Shown in pieces: positions 1-8,049 of a stretch of DNA of 62,966 nt (position 1 is the stretch's first letter; each line of letters opens with the position of its first letter). This stretch comes from UBA3478 sp964217345 (GTDB lineage: Bacteria; Bacteroidota; Bacteroidia; Flavobacteriales; Flavobacteriaceae). The stretch spans positions 1 through 62,966 of the forward strand of contig CAXPJI010000050.1 of assembly GCA_964217345.1 (NCBI GenBank), given 5' to 3'. The translations under genes and the position numbers were made by a program. Below the pieces are notes generated by a model, which worked only from the letters and a program-made list of their open reading frames with translations, ran no database searches and was not told where the DNA came from.

Positions 1-1006
1 CGCAGCCCTGATATTCTTTTTTTAAGGTGTCTCCTATTTTTCCATAAAAGACATCCGCATCAATGGGTAGTCGCTCTCCATAGGGCGGATTGAAAACAAT
101 GTGCAATGGAACCTCTGACGGGCGATCTGCAAAAAAGAAATCAGAACGAACCACAGAAATGTATTCTTCTAGTCCTGCATTTTCTATGTTTTCTTGTGTC
201 TTTCGCACGGCACTTGGGGCCTTATCTGAAGCATAAATATGTCCTCTAAACTCTCTGACTTTAGATAGACACGAATTGCGAATTAACTCAAATAGTTCAG
301 TATCGAAATTCTTCCAATTCATAAATGAAAAAGTGGTTCGATTCAAACTAGGCGGGATATTACAAGCAATCATCGCTGCCTCAATCGCTAAAGTCCCACT
401 TCCACACATGGGGTCGTAAAAATAAGTTTTACCCTCCCATCCGCTATGAAGTAGCATACCTGCAGCTAATACTTCGTTGATCGGTGCAATGTTTGTCTCA
501 ATACGATAACCTCTTTGATGTAAAGAGTTTCCTGAACTATCAAGAGAAATCGTTAACTGATCCCCTTGTAAATGCAATTGTATACGTATATCAGGGTTTT
601 CGGTAGTTACCGAAGGTCGCTTGCCTTCTCTCTTCGAAAATTGATCAACAATAGCATCCTTTGCCTTTTGGGCGACAAATAGAGAGTGATTGAAATGATC
701 TGAAAAAAGCGTCACATCTATGATGAAACTCTGCTCAGCCGAAAACCACTTCGACCAATCAATTCGATCGATGGCGCGATACAAATCGGTTTGATTTTTC
801 ACGGGAAAACACCCAATAGGCATTAAAATTCTTAAAGCGGTTCTCAGCGAGAGATTCGCCTTGTACAAGAACCCTAGATCTCCTTCGAAAGAGACTGCGC
901 GATTGATTGATTTGATGTTTTTAGCTCCGAGCTTTCTTAATTCTTTTTCTAAAAGGGGCTCAAAGCCGTAAAAGGTCTTTGCTAAAAAAGAGGTGTCTTG
1001 GTTCAT
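1..1006 (-). CDS. THUMP-domain class I SAM-dependent RNA methyltransferase (RlmL/YpsC type), 3' end cut off
   Basis: This is a partial gene: the ATG lies at 1006-1004 and the reading frame stays open to base 1, about 335 codons. My translation starts MNQDTSFLAKTFYGFEPLLE, the usual entry into the ferredoxin-like and THUMP domains. Further on come the SAM-binding stretch YDPMCGSGTLAIEAA and the catalytic NPPYGE motif typical of N2-guanine or N6-adenine RNA methyltransferases. The family methylates 23S rRNA guanines (the RlmL N-terminal half or YpsC type), but the exact target base cannot be read from sequence. It is divergent from the ZIP gene, with only 43 bp between the starts. The missing C-terminus is a window-edge effect, not a visible mutation. 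Confidence 0.88.
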   Translation of the reverse strand, partial: MNQDTSFLAKTFYGFEPLLEKELRKLGAKNIKSINRAVSFEGDLGFLYKANLSLRTALRILMPIGCFPVKNQTDLYRAIDRIDWSKWFSAEQSFIIDVTLFSDHFNHSLFVAQKAKDAIVDQFSKREGKRPSVTTENPDIRIQLHLQGDQLTISLDSSGNSLHQRGYRIETNIAPINEVLAAGMLLHSGWEGKTYFYDPMCGSGTLAIEAAMIACNIPPSLNRTTFSFMNWKNFDTELFELIRNSCLSKVREFRGHIYASDKAPSAVRKTQENIENAGLEEYISVVRSDFFFADRPSEVPLHIVFNPPYGERLPIDADVFYGKIGDTLKKEYQGC

Positions 1007-1049
1007 TGTACTGAATAAATGCTGCGCTAAATTAGTCTATTTTTACCCC

Positions 1050-1733
1050 ATGATACTAACCATAGGTATTCCACTAGTCGCTGTCATCCTTGGCGCATTA
1101 ATCACTGAATTCGGTGCGAAAAAGGTATCAAAATTCAAACAACTCCTGTTAGGATTTAGTGGGTCATTCCTTCTATCCATCACACTGATCGAGCTCTTGC
1201 CTAATTTGTTTGAGCAAGGGTTAGATCGTCGATTAATCTCGCTAATTATTCTCGGGGGTATTTTACTGCAGATGATTTTAGAGAGTTTTTCTAAAGGTGC
1301 CGAACACGGTCACGCTCATCTCAATGAGTCTGATGGGTTCTCAGGTTTTGCCCTAATCTTCTCTGCCCTATTTGTACATGCCTTCATCGAAGGTATGCCG
1401 CTTGATAGTGAAAAACACTTATTGCTCGCGGTGAGCCTGCACAAGGTGCCTATTGCAATGATTTTGTATACCCTAGCCCTAAAAGCCAATCTTTCAAAGA
1501 TCCAGGCCTTTAGTGCACTTCTTTTATTTGGTTTAATCACACCGCTAGGAAGTCTAATTACCAATTTGGATTGGGTACTTACCTATACCCCCTACTTAAA
1601 TGCATTGTCTGCGGGAATTTTTCTTCATGTAGGTGCGATCATTCTCTTTGAAAGCGAGAAAGGTCATCGCTTTAACCTGGCAAGAATCGTCATGGTTCTA
1701 TTAGGAATGTTACTCGCTTATTTGATAGGCTGA
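1050..1733 (+). CDS. ZIP family divalent metal transporter
   Basis: This 227-residue inner-membrane protein is built of hydrophobic helices and probably imports zinc or a related divalent cation. The family's metal-site signatures are present: HAFIEGMP in the fourth helix and HKVPIAM in the fifth, after a short His-containing loop (GHAHL) that often binds metal. I chose the ATG at 1050 because a start further upstream (993) would run into the divergent methyltransferase start at 1006 and would add a non-membrane extension. The 3' end overlaps the convergent glycosyltransferase gene by 16 bp. The metal specificity is not readable. Confidence 0.88.
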   Translation: MILTIGIPLVAVILGALITEFGAKKVSKFKQLLLGFSGSFLLSITLIELLPNLFEQGLDRRLISLIILGGILLQMILESFSKGAEHGHAHLNESDGFSGFALIFSALFVHAFIEGMPLDSEKHLLLAVSLHKVPIAMILYTLALKANLSKIQAFSALLLFGLITPLGSLITNLDWVLTYTPYLNALSAGIFLHVGAIILFESEKGHRFNLARIVMVLLGMLLAYLIG

Positions 1734-3295
1734 TAGAGTCTAGTGGTATGATCCTCAAAAAGTGCAGGAGCCTCTACCACCTTCTCAAAGTAAGTATCTA
1801 ACCACTGAATATCTTCCTTATTCTTGGTATTGGTCAATATATAATCAAACGAAGGATCAGTTAACAGTGCTTCACGCTTTTGAATCGTTTTAAAGGTTTG
1901 CTTTAATTGGATGGGAAAAGCGGGGTCCATTCGCTGATAAACCAGCGTTTGAATTGAAGGCTGATTGATATATGGGGACACTTTGACTACAGGCGATTCA
2001 AGACTTATTTGACCGAAGAGATATCCCCATAGAAATGATCCAAAAATCATCCAGCTTAGAGCGGTTAGCAGTAATGATTGATGTAGCGATCGTGCTTTTA
2101 AAGTAAGAACGATAAGGAGACTGCTAACGGGTAAGATTAAAATGAAAAATGCCAAATTCTTATACAAAAACAAGCTTCTGTGAGTAGCCAGTCCAAGGTA
2201 AGCACCTATGGTCAGTACAGTACTGAGTATAGTCAATACCCAAAGCCCCCCTTTCAACGCTTTGAAATTCTGATTAGAAACAAGTTCAGAAAAGTAAAAA
2301 CCTAAAACTACCGTCATAAAGCCGAAAGCAGGCATCGGGTAATTCGGAAGTTTAGTACTCGAAAAACTAAAAAAAGTAAGCACTGCTATAGCGACTGAAA
2401 AACAGAGCGTTAGCCAATTCGAATGTCCTCGTAATCGAAAAGCCTTAATCAGTGCAGAAATGAGCCAAACTCCGAAAGGTAAAAGACCGGCAATAACCAG
2501 CAGTGGAGTAATTATAAAGGGCCCACCATGTCCCTCTTTTTGATCACTGAAACGGTTAAGGTTATGATCTAAAAAGAAACCTTCAGTAAAAACACCTTCT
2601 GTAACAATATGTGCCATATAATACCACGGAACAGCGATTGCCAAAGAAATGAATACTCCCACAAAAGGCTTGTACGTGAATAATTTAGACCACTGTTGGG
2701 TGAGTGTAAAGTACAAGGCAGCCGATAAGAGTACGATCACTGCAGCGATAGGACCCTTTGCTAATAAACCAAGCCCAATTGCAATGTAGGCCATCCATAA
2801 CTGAGCTTTTGAAGACTCCTTTTCAAAGCGATAAAAAGATGTAATTGCCCAAGTCACCGCAAAAATCAGGTAAGGATCGGGAACCGCCATGTGAAATTCG
2901 TGGGCAAATAATAACGAACTAACAAAGGTTAGCCCCGAATAAATTGCGATTTTATTACCAAGATCTTTCGCTGTTTGCTTGACAATTATGTAGAAGGTCA
3001 ATGCCCCAAAGACCGCTGAAAAAAACCGTGCTCCGAAAGGACCAACACCAAAAACGAGATAACCCAAAGCCATAAAAAAGTAGTGCAAGGGTGGCTTGTC
3101 GGTTCGAATGACGTCATTGAAGGTCGGATAAAACCAACGACCGGTTTCAAGCATTTCCCGAGCTGCCTCACTGTTTTTAGCTTCGTCAAGAATATTAATC
3201 GGATAACTCCAATTGTATTGTATAAAAACAAGAAAAGCGATAAGGCTAAAAATAAGCCACGGATATTTTCTAAGTAAGGAAGTTATTTGACTCAT
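1718..3295 (-). CDS. GT39/ArnT-like membrane glycosyltransferase
   Basis: This 525-residue polytopic protein begins with one helix followed by a periplasmic loop containing DEAKNSEAAREM and then DKPPLHYFF. Both are hallmarks of the GT39/PMT superfamily (ArnT, dolichyl- or undecaprenyl-phosphate-dependent transferases). Around ten further hydrophobic segments follow, then a soluble C-terminal stretch of about 100 residues. Such enzymes move a sugar from a polyprenyl-phosphate carrier to lipid or protein on the periplasmic side. Donor and acceptor cannot be decided here. Its start overlaps the end of the PAP2 phosphatase by 4 bp, so the two are probably co-transcribed; pairing with a lipid phosphatase fits polyprenyl-phosphate or lipid A chemistry. 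Confidence 0.85.
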   Translation of the reverse strand: MSQITSLLRKYPWLIFSLIAFLVFIQYNWSYPINILDEAKNSEAAREMLETGRWFYPTFNDVIRTDKPPLHYFFMALGYLVFGVGPFGARFFSAVFGALTFYIIVKQTAKDLGNKIAIYSGLTFVSSLLFAHEFHMAVPDPYLIFAVTWAITSFYRFEKESSKAQLWMAYIAIGLGLLAKGPIAAVIVLLSAALYFTLTQQWSKLFTYKPFVGVFISLAIAVPWYYMAHIVTEGVFTEGFFLDHNLNRFSDQKEGHGGPFIITPLLVIAGLLPFGVWLISALIKAFRLRGHSNWLTLCFSVAIAVLTFFSFSSTKLPNYPMPAFGFMTVVLGFYFSELVSNQNFKALKGGLWVLTILSTVLTIGAYLGLATHRSLFLYKNLAFFILILPVSSLLIVLTLKARSLHQSLLLTALSWMIFGSFLWGYLFGQISLESPVVKVSPYINQPSIQTLVYQRMDPAFPIQLKQTFKTIQKREALLTDPSFDYILTNTKNKEDIQWLDTYFEKVVEAPALFEDHTTRLYQPIK

Positions 3296-3921
3296 TGCTT
3301 TCTACGCTTTTCAAACCAAGGCCTTGGATACCGATTGACCAAATGAAGACTAAGTAGAGTAGACCATAGACCGAATAACATTCCGACATAGATATCCATA
3401 AACCAATGTTGACCAATGTAGACTCTTGATAAGCCAACCATGATGGCTAAAAATAACCAGAGATACACCATTGCCCTTCTACTCAACTGACTAAGAAAAG
3501 TTGCAAAGAAAAATGCTGTAGCGGTATGACCCGAAGGAAAACTATTCAATTTTCGAATAGAAACTCCTTCGATCCAATCAAAGGAACTTTCTAATCCGAT
3601 TTGCTGATAATACAGAAATGGCCTTTCAAAACCGTGTGCAATCCATTGTTTAAAAATGTGCACGAAAATAACGTGCAGAACAAACCCTAAAACAAAGGCG
3701 TATACCCATTTATAATTTTTGAACCAATACAACCAAAAGAGAATAAGAACCGCAAAGGTCGCATCGCCTAACCAAGTAATGGCAGTAAACCAACCGTTTA
3801 AAAAAGGAGAATGCCAATCGTTTAGTCTTTCAAACAGCCATCCTCTTCGGTAAAAAACACCGGGGAACCCAATAAAAACAAGCACTAGATAAGGGAATAA
3901 GCGCTTTAGATATAGATTCAT
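3292..3921 (-). CDS. PAP2 family membrane phosphatase
   Basis: This 209-residue membrane phosphatase carries the three PAP2 signatures in order: the first with Lys and the Arg-Pro pair (KQWIAHGFERPF), then FPSGHTATAF, then SRVYIGQHWFMD with the catalytic His. About six hydrophobic helices surround them. The family removes phosphate from lipid phosphates or pyrophosphates such as undecaprenyl diphosphate or lipid A. It is the first gene of a two-gene minus-strand unit with the downstream GT39-type transferase (4 bp overlap), which suggests a role in envelope glycolipid metabolism. The exact substrate is unknown. Confidence 0.88.
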   Translation of the reverse strand: MNLYLKRLFPYLVLVFIGFPGVFYRRGWLFERLNDWHSPFLNGWFTAITWLGDATFAVLILFWLYWFKNYKWVYAFVLGFVLHVIFVHIFKQWIAHGFERPFLYYQQIGLESSFDWIEGVSIRKLNSFPSGHTATAFFFATFLSQLSRRAMVYLWLFLAIMVGLSRVYIGQHWFMDIYVGMLFGLWSTLLSLHLVNRYPRPWFEKRRKQ

Positions 3922-3962
3922 TGCTGTACTTTTGATTAGACAAAATTAAGCATTAAGTAGAC

Positions 3963-3993
3963 TTTGGCTGACAAAGGCTTATAACTATCTTTG
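3963..3993 (+). promoter_or_regulatory. Bacteroidota-type promoter of the thrS-infC-rpmI-rplT operon
   Basis: TTTG at 3963-3966, 19 bp, then TATCTTTG at 3986-3993 match the Bacteroidota housekeeping consensus TTTG-N19-TAnnTTTG exactly. Transcription would begin near 4000, giving a leader of about 16 nt before the thrS ATG at 4016. Confidence 0.8.
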
Positions 3994-4015
3994 CGACCTA
4001 ATTAGAGTAAGAAAC

Positions 4016-5959
4016 ATGATTAAGGTAACCCTACCCGATGGCGCGGTAAAAGAAGTATCGAAAGGAACCACTCCTTTTGAGGTAGCTCAATCGATAAGCG
4101 AAGGACTTGCTAGAAATGTTATATCTGCAAGTTACAATCAGAAAACCATTGAGACCAGTACTCCACTAGAAACCGACGGTACGCTTACCTTATACACTTG
4201 GAATGATGATGAAGGTAAAAAAGCTTTTTGGCACTCAAGTGCTCACCTACTTGCTCAGGCCATCGAACAATTATATCCAGGGGTTAACTTAACCATTGGT
4301 CCTGCGATCGAACAAGGCTTTTATTACGATATTGATTTTAAAGAGCACGCTATTAGCGAAAAGGATTTTGCAGCGATCGAAAAAAGAGCTCTTGAAATTG
4401 CTAGAGAAAAACACGTATTCAAAATGCGTTCAGTTTCAAAAGCTGATGCACTTGATTTTTATAAAACCCAAGATAATCCGTTCAAAGTAGAACTTATTGA
4501 GAATCTAACCGACGGAGATATCACCTTTTGCGATCACAGTGATTTTACCGACTTATGCCGAGGAGGACACCTTCCAAACACCGGTTTTATCAAGGCATTC
4601 AAATTACTGAGTATCGCAGGCGCCTATTGGAGAGGTGATGAAAATAAGCCTCAGTTAACCCGAGTTTACGGAATCTCATTTCCAAAACAGAAAGAACTTA
4701 CCGAGTATCTCGAACGTATTGAAGAAGCCAAGAAAAGAGATCACAGAAAATTGGGCAAAGAGTTAGAATTATTCACGTTTTCACCAAAGGTGGGACAAGG
4801 ACTTCCTCTTTGGCTACCTAAAGGCGCGGCACTTCGCGAACGTTTAGAAACTTTCTTGAAAAAAGCCCAAAAAGAGGCGGGTTACGAAATGGTAGTTACA
4901 CCTCATATCGGTCAAAAAGAACTGTATGTAACTTCAGGCCACTATGCAAAATACGGCGAAGACAGCTTTCAGCCGATTCGTACTCCTAGAGAAGATGAAG
5001 AGTTCTTACTCAAGCCAATGAACTGTCCTCATCACTGTGAAATTTATAAGCACAGCCCTTCGAGTTATAAAGATCTACCCAAGCGATTTGCTGAATTTGG
5101 AACTGTTTACCGTTATGAACAGAGTGGTGAATTACACGGTCTTACAAGAGTTCGTGGATTTACTCAAGATGACGCACACATTTTCTGTACTCAAGATCAA
5201 TTACTAGGAGAATTTGAAAACGTCATTGACTTAACCCTTTATGTTCTTGGATCTTTAGGATTTGAAGATTTTACCGCTCAAGTATCGGTAAGAGACCCTG
5301 AAAAACCAGAAAAATACATCGGTGAAGTTGCTAATTGGGAAAAGGCTGAACAAGCTATTATTACAGCAGCTAAGAATAAAGGACTTACTTATGTCATCGA
5401 AGAAGGAGAAGCTGCCTTCTACGGGCCAAAGCTCGATTTCATGATTAAGGATGCCTTGGGTCGTAAGTGGCAATTAGGTACAATCCAAGTAGATTATAAC
5501 CTTCCGGAGCGATTTGATCTACAATATAAAGGAAGCGATAACGAAAATCATCGTCCCGTTATGATTCACCGTGCGCCCTTTGGTAGTCTAGAGAGATTCA
5601 TCGCCCTACTACTAGAGCACACCGGTGGTAATTTCCCGTTGTGGTTAATACCAGTTCAAGCCATTGTTCTGCCTATCAGTGAGAAACACGAAAAATATGC
5701 AGAAAAAGTTTTAAAATCATTAGAAAATCACGAAATTCGCGGCCTTATCGATGCCCGTAATGAAACCGTAGGTAAGAAAATACGAGAGGCTGAGATGAAA
5801 AAAGTACCTTTAATGATTGTTGTTGGTGAGCAAGAAGAAAATGACAACCAAATCAGCGTTAGAAGGCACGGAGGTGAGAGCCTAGGATCGATGGATGTCG
5901 AAAGCTTCGCCAAAATAATTAACGAAGAAATTAAGCAAACGCTTAAATCTTTTAAATAG
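4016..5959 (+). CDS. thrS: Threonine-tRNA ligase
   Basis: This cytoplasmic class II synthetase of 647 residues charges tRNA-Thr. It shows an N-terminal TGS domain (about 1-60), the editing domain with HSSAHLLAQA and the CRGGH element that clears mischarged Ser-tRNA, the catalytic core with zinc-binding CPHHCEIY and motif 2 (FGTVYRYEQSGELHGLTRVR), motif 3 (HRAPFGSLERFIALL) and an anticodon-binding C-terminal domain. Length is normal for the family. It opens the classical thrS-infC-rpmI-rplT operon and is driven by the promoter at 3963-3993. No unusual residue was noticed. Confidence 0.98.
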   Translation: MIKVTLPDGAVKEVSKGTTPFEVAQSISEGLARNVISASYNQKTIETSTPLETDGTLTLYTWNDDEGKKAFWHSSAHLLAQAIEQLYPGVNLTIGPAIEQGFYYDIDFKEHAISEKDFAAIEKRALEIAREKHVFKMRSVSKADALDFYKTQDNPFKVELIENLTDGDITFCDHSDFTDLCRGGHLPNTGFIKAFKLLSIAGAYWRGDENKPQLTRVYGISFPKQKELTEYLERIEEAKKRDHRKLGKELELFTFSPKVGQGLPLWLPKGAALRERLETFLKKAQKEAGYEMVVTPHIGQKELYVTSGHYAKYGEDSFQPIRTPREDEEFLLKPMNCPHHCEIYKHSPSSYKDLPKRFAEFGTVYRYEQSGELHGLTRVRGFTQDDAHIFCTQDQLLGEFENVIDLTLYVLGSLGFEDFTAQVSVRDPEKPEKYIGEVANWEKAEQAIITAAKNKGLTYVIEEGEAAFYGPKLDFMIKDALGRKWQLGTIQVDYNLPERFDLQYKGSDNENHRPVMIHRAPFGSLERFIALLLEHTGGNFPLWLIPVQAIVLPISEKHEKYAEKVLKSLENHEIRGLIDARNETVGKKIREAEMKKVPLMIVVGEQEENDNQISVRRHGGESLGSMDVESFAKIINEEIKQTLKSFK

Positions 5960-5982
5960 AAGTTGAACTAAAATTTTAGGCC

Positions 5983-6543
5983 ATAGCAATACGCAGAAAA
6001 CGCACTAAACCCCAGGGTCGAAGAGAAATTTCGAATCCGCACAAAATCAATCAGGAAATTACTGCTAGAGAAGTGCGCCTGGTAGGAGACAATGTTGAGA
6101 TTGGGATTTACCCTATTTCTAAGGCATTAGCCGTTGCAGAAGATCTAGAACTAGATCTTGTTGAAATCTCTCCTAAAGCAGACCCACCGGTTTGTAAGGT
6201 AATTGATTACAAGAAGTTTCTTTACGAACAAAAGAAGCGTGAAAAGGTAATTAAAGCGAACGCGACTAAGGTCGTTATTAAAGAAATCAGATTCGGACCA
6301 CAAACCGATGAACACGATTTCGAGTTCAAGAAAAGACATGCTGAAAAATTCTTAAAAGAAGGCGCAAAGCTCAAAGCTTTTGTTTTCTTCAAAGGACGAT
6401 CGATTGTCTACAAAGACCAAGGTGAAATTTTACTACTCAAGCTAGCACAAGAGCTAGAAGAGTTCGGTAAAGTGGAGCAAATGCCACAGTTAGAAGGTAA
6501 GCGTATGACGATGTTCATCGCACCGAAAGTGGTAAAGAAATAA
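5983..6543 (+). CDS. infC: Translation initiation factor IF-3, starting at an ATA codon
   Basis: IF-3 binds the 30S subunit and checks the start codon and initiator tRNA. The full 186-residue protein begins MAIRRKRTKPQGRREISNPH if the ATA at 5983 is the start. An in-frame TAG at 5977-5979 rules out anything upstream, and no ATG, GTG or TTG occurs in frame before the GTG at 6073, which would delete the conserved first 30 residues. The N-domain (about 1-80) and C-domain (KEIRFGPQTDEHDFEFK onward) are intact. Rare infC start codons are known to let IF-3 repress its own translation (ATT in E. coli); I infer the same here. The gap to thrS is 23 bp. Confidence 0.93.
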   Translation: MAIRRKRTKPQGRREISNPHKINQEITAREVRLVGDNVEIGIYPISKALAVAEDLELDLVEISPKADPPVCKVIDYKKFLYEQKKREKVIKANATKVVIKEIRFGPQTDEHDFEFKKRHAEKFLKEGAKLKAFVFFKGRSIVYKDQGEILLLKLAQELEEFGKVEQMPQLEGKRMTMFIAPKVVKK

Positions 6544-6569
6544 GTAGCGGGTAATTAAATTATAGGATC

Positions 6570-6767
6570 ATGCCAAAAATGAAAACTAAATCTAGTGCCA
6601 AGAAGCGTTTTAAGCTGACTGGTTCTGGGAAAATCAAGAGAAAGCACGCTTTCAAGAGTCACATCCTGACTAAGAAATCAAAAAAGCGTAAGCTTAAACT
6701 CACGCACAGTACCCTAGTGCATGAATCAGACGTTAACAGTATTAAAGAACAATTACGTCTGAAATAA
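6570..6767 (+). CDS. rpmI: 50S ribosomal protein L35
   Basis: This 65-residue, very basic protein begins MPKMKTKSSAKKRFKLTGSG, the standard bL35 N-terminus, and contains the KRKHAFKSHILTKKSKKRK core. It is a late-assembling 50S protein. The gene sits 26 bp after infC and 76 bp before rplT, the conserved order for this operon. Its length equals the family norm. The spacer to rplT holds no gene. Confidence 0.97.
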   Translation: MPKMKTKSSAKKRFKLTGSGKIKRKHAFKSHILTKKSKKRKLKLTHSTLVHESDVNSIKEQLRLK

Positions 6768-6843
6768 GTAAGGGATTTATTAACCATGGAGTTCGGCCCA
6801 ATAAAAGATTCTTAAAGAACGCCGACTACAAAAACAAATTAGT

Positions 6844-7188
6844 ATGCCAAGATCAGTAAACTCAGTTGCTTCAAGAGCACGCAGAAAAAAAGTCCTTAAG
6901 CTAGCTAAAGGATACTTCGGAAGAAGAAAAAATGTATGGACAGTTGCTAAAAACGCTGTAGAGAAAGCCCTTCTTTACGCTTACCGTGACCGTCGTAACA
7001 AAAAGAGAAATTTTAGAGCCCTTTGGATTACCCGTATTAATGCAGGCGCAAGACTGCACGGCATGTCCTATTCACAATTCATGGGAGCGCTAAAGAAAAA
7101 CCAAATCGAACTTAACCGTAAAGTTCTAGCCGATTTAGCGATGAATCAGCCAGAAGCTTTCAAAGCGTTAGTCGAAAAGGTAAAATAA
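6844..7188 (+). CDS. rplT: 50S ribosomal protein L20
   Basis: This 114-residue basic protein begins MPRSVNSVASRARRKKVLKL and includes GYFGRRKNVWTVAKNAVEKA and RRNKKRNFRALWITRINAGA, the diagnostic bL20 segments. L20 is an early 23S rRNA-binding assembly protein; in several bacteria it also represses its own operon, but no clear L20-binding mimic was recognised here. It is the last gene of the operon, and a stem-loop terminator follows 22 bp after the stop. Confidence 0.97.
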   Translation: MPRSVNSVASRARRKKVLKLAKGYFGRRKNVWTVAKNAVEKALLYAYRDRRNKKRNFRALWITRINAGARLHGMSYSQFMGALKKNQIELNRKVLADLAMNQPEAFKALVEKVK

Positions 7189-7210
7189 TATTTATTCAAC
7201 CCCGCTATGA

Positions 7211-7244
7211 AAATCCTGATACCTTTAGTATCGGGATTTTTTTT
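7211..7244 (+). terminator. Rho-independent terminator of the thrS-rplT operon
   Basis: A 12-bp stem (7211-7222 with 7228-7239, one G-T pair, loop CTTTA) runs straight into a T tract ending at 7244. It overlaps the 5' part of a longer reading frame at 7207, which is why the downstream HAD gene is given a start at 7252. Confidence 0.85.
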
Positions 7245-7251
7245 GTCACTT

Positions 7252-8049
7252 ATGAATCTATCCAATATTAAAATGGTGGTGTCAGACATGGATGGCACTC
7301 TTCTCAACTCCAATCACGAGGTTAGCCCCCTTTTCTTAGAACTGCACGAGCAGATGCATCAAAGGGGTATTCGGTTTGTTGCCGCTAGTGGACGCCAATA
7401 TCCATCAATGATTGTCAAACTGACCGAGATTGGTGAGAAAATGAGCTTTATCGCCGAAAATGGCGCATTAATTGTTGAGAACGAAGAAATCATCCATGCA
7501 CAGGAATTGCCGATTCACACCGTAAACGAGGTGCTGAATACACTTGAGTCTCATCCCGAGATTGAGCCTGTAGTGTGCTGTGCAAATCAAGCCTATACCC
7601 CTAGCAAAAATCCTAAGTTTATTCAGATTTTAAAAGAATATTACTCAAGTCATCAACAAATATCCAATACTGAAGAGATTCTTCATGCTCCATTAAAGGT
7701 TGCTTTATATCATCCGATCAGCGGTGAGCACCATATCTATCCTGCAGTAAAAGGGTATGACAAGGGACTACAAGTAAAGATATCAGGAGATTACTGGGTT
7801 GATCTTTCGCATAAAGAAGCTAATAAAGGGATAGCATTGCAGAAGCTATTAGACCACTACAATATCGATCGCAATGAAATTTTAGTATTTGGTGATTACT
7901 TTAATGACATCGAAATGCTACGAATGACACCTAATAGTGTGGCTATGGGTAATGCGCACCCTGAGATTAAAGCAATGGCCTCAATCGTTACAGAAAGTCA
8001 TGACAATTTTGGAGTTGAAAAAGTGCTTCAAGAATTACTCAAACACTAG
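7252..8049 (+). CDS. HAD superfamily phosphatase, Cof type
   Basis: This 265-residue soluble phosphatase of HAD subfamily IIB (Cof/YidA-like) probably acts on small sugar or cofactor phosphates. Motif I is VVSDMDGTLL with the nucleophilic Asp, motif II is the Ser in AASGRQYPS, motif III is the Lys near NKGIALQKLL, and motif IV is FGDYFNDIEML. The cap domain lies between motifs II and III. The ATG at 7252 is preferred over 7207, which lies inside the rplT terminator. The gene converges on dnaB with a 4-bp overlap of the stop codons. Substrate is unknown. Confidence 0.88.
   Translation: MNLSNIKMVVSDMDGTLLNSNHEVSPLFLELHEQMHQRGIRFVAASGRQYPSMIVKLTEIGEKMSFIAENGALIVENEEIIHAQELPIHTVNEVLNTLESHPEIEPVVCCANQAYTPSKNPKFIQILKEYYSSHQQISNTEEILHAPLKVALYHPISGEHHIYPAVKGYDKGLQVKISGDYWVDLSHKEANKGIALQKLLDHYNIDRNEILVFGDYFNDIEMLRMTPNSVAMGNAHPEIKAMASIVTESHDNFGVEKVLQELLKH

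Noticed and set aside
993..1733. Longer ZIP gene from 993
   Set aside because: It would overlap the divergent methyltransferase start and adds a sequence unlike ZIP proteins.
6073..6543. infC starting at GTG 6073
   Set aside because: It would lose the conserved first 30 residues of IF-3; the upstream ATA is in frame and preceded by a stop.
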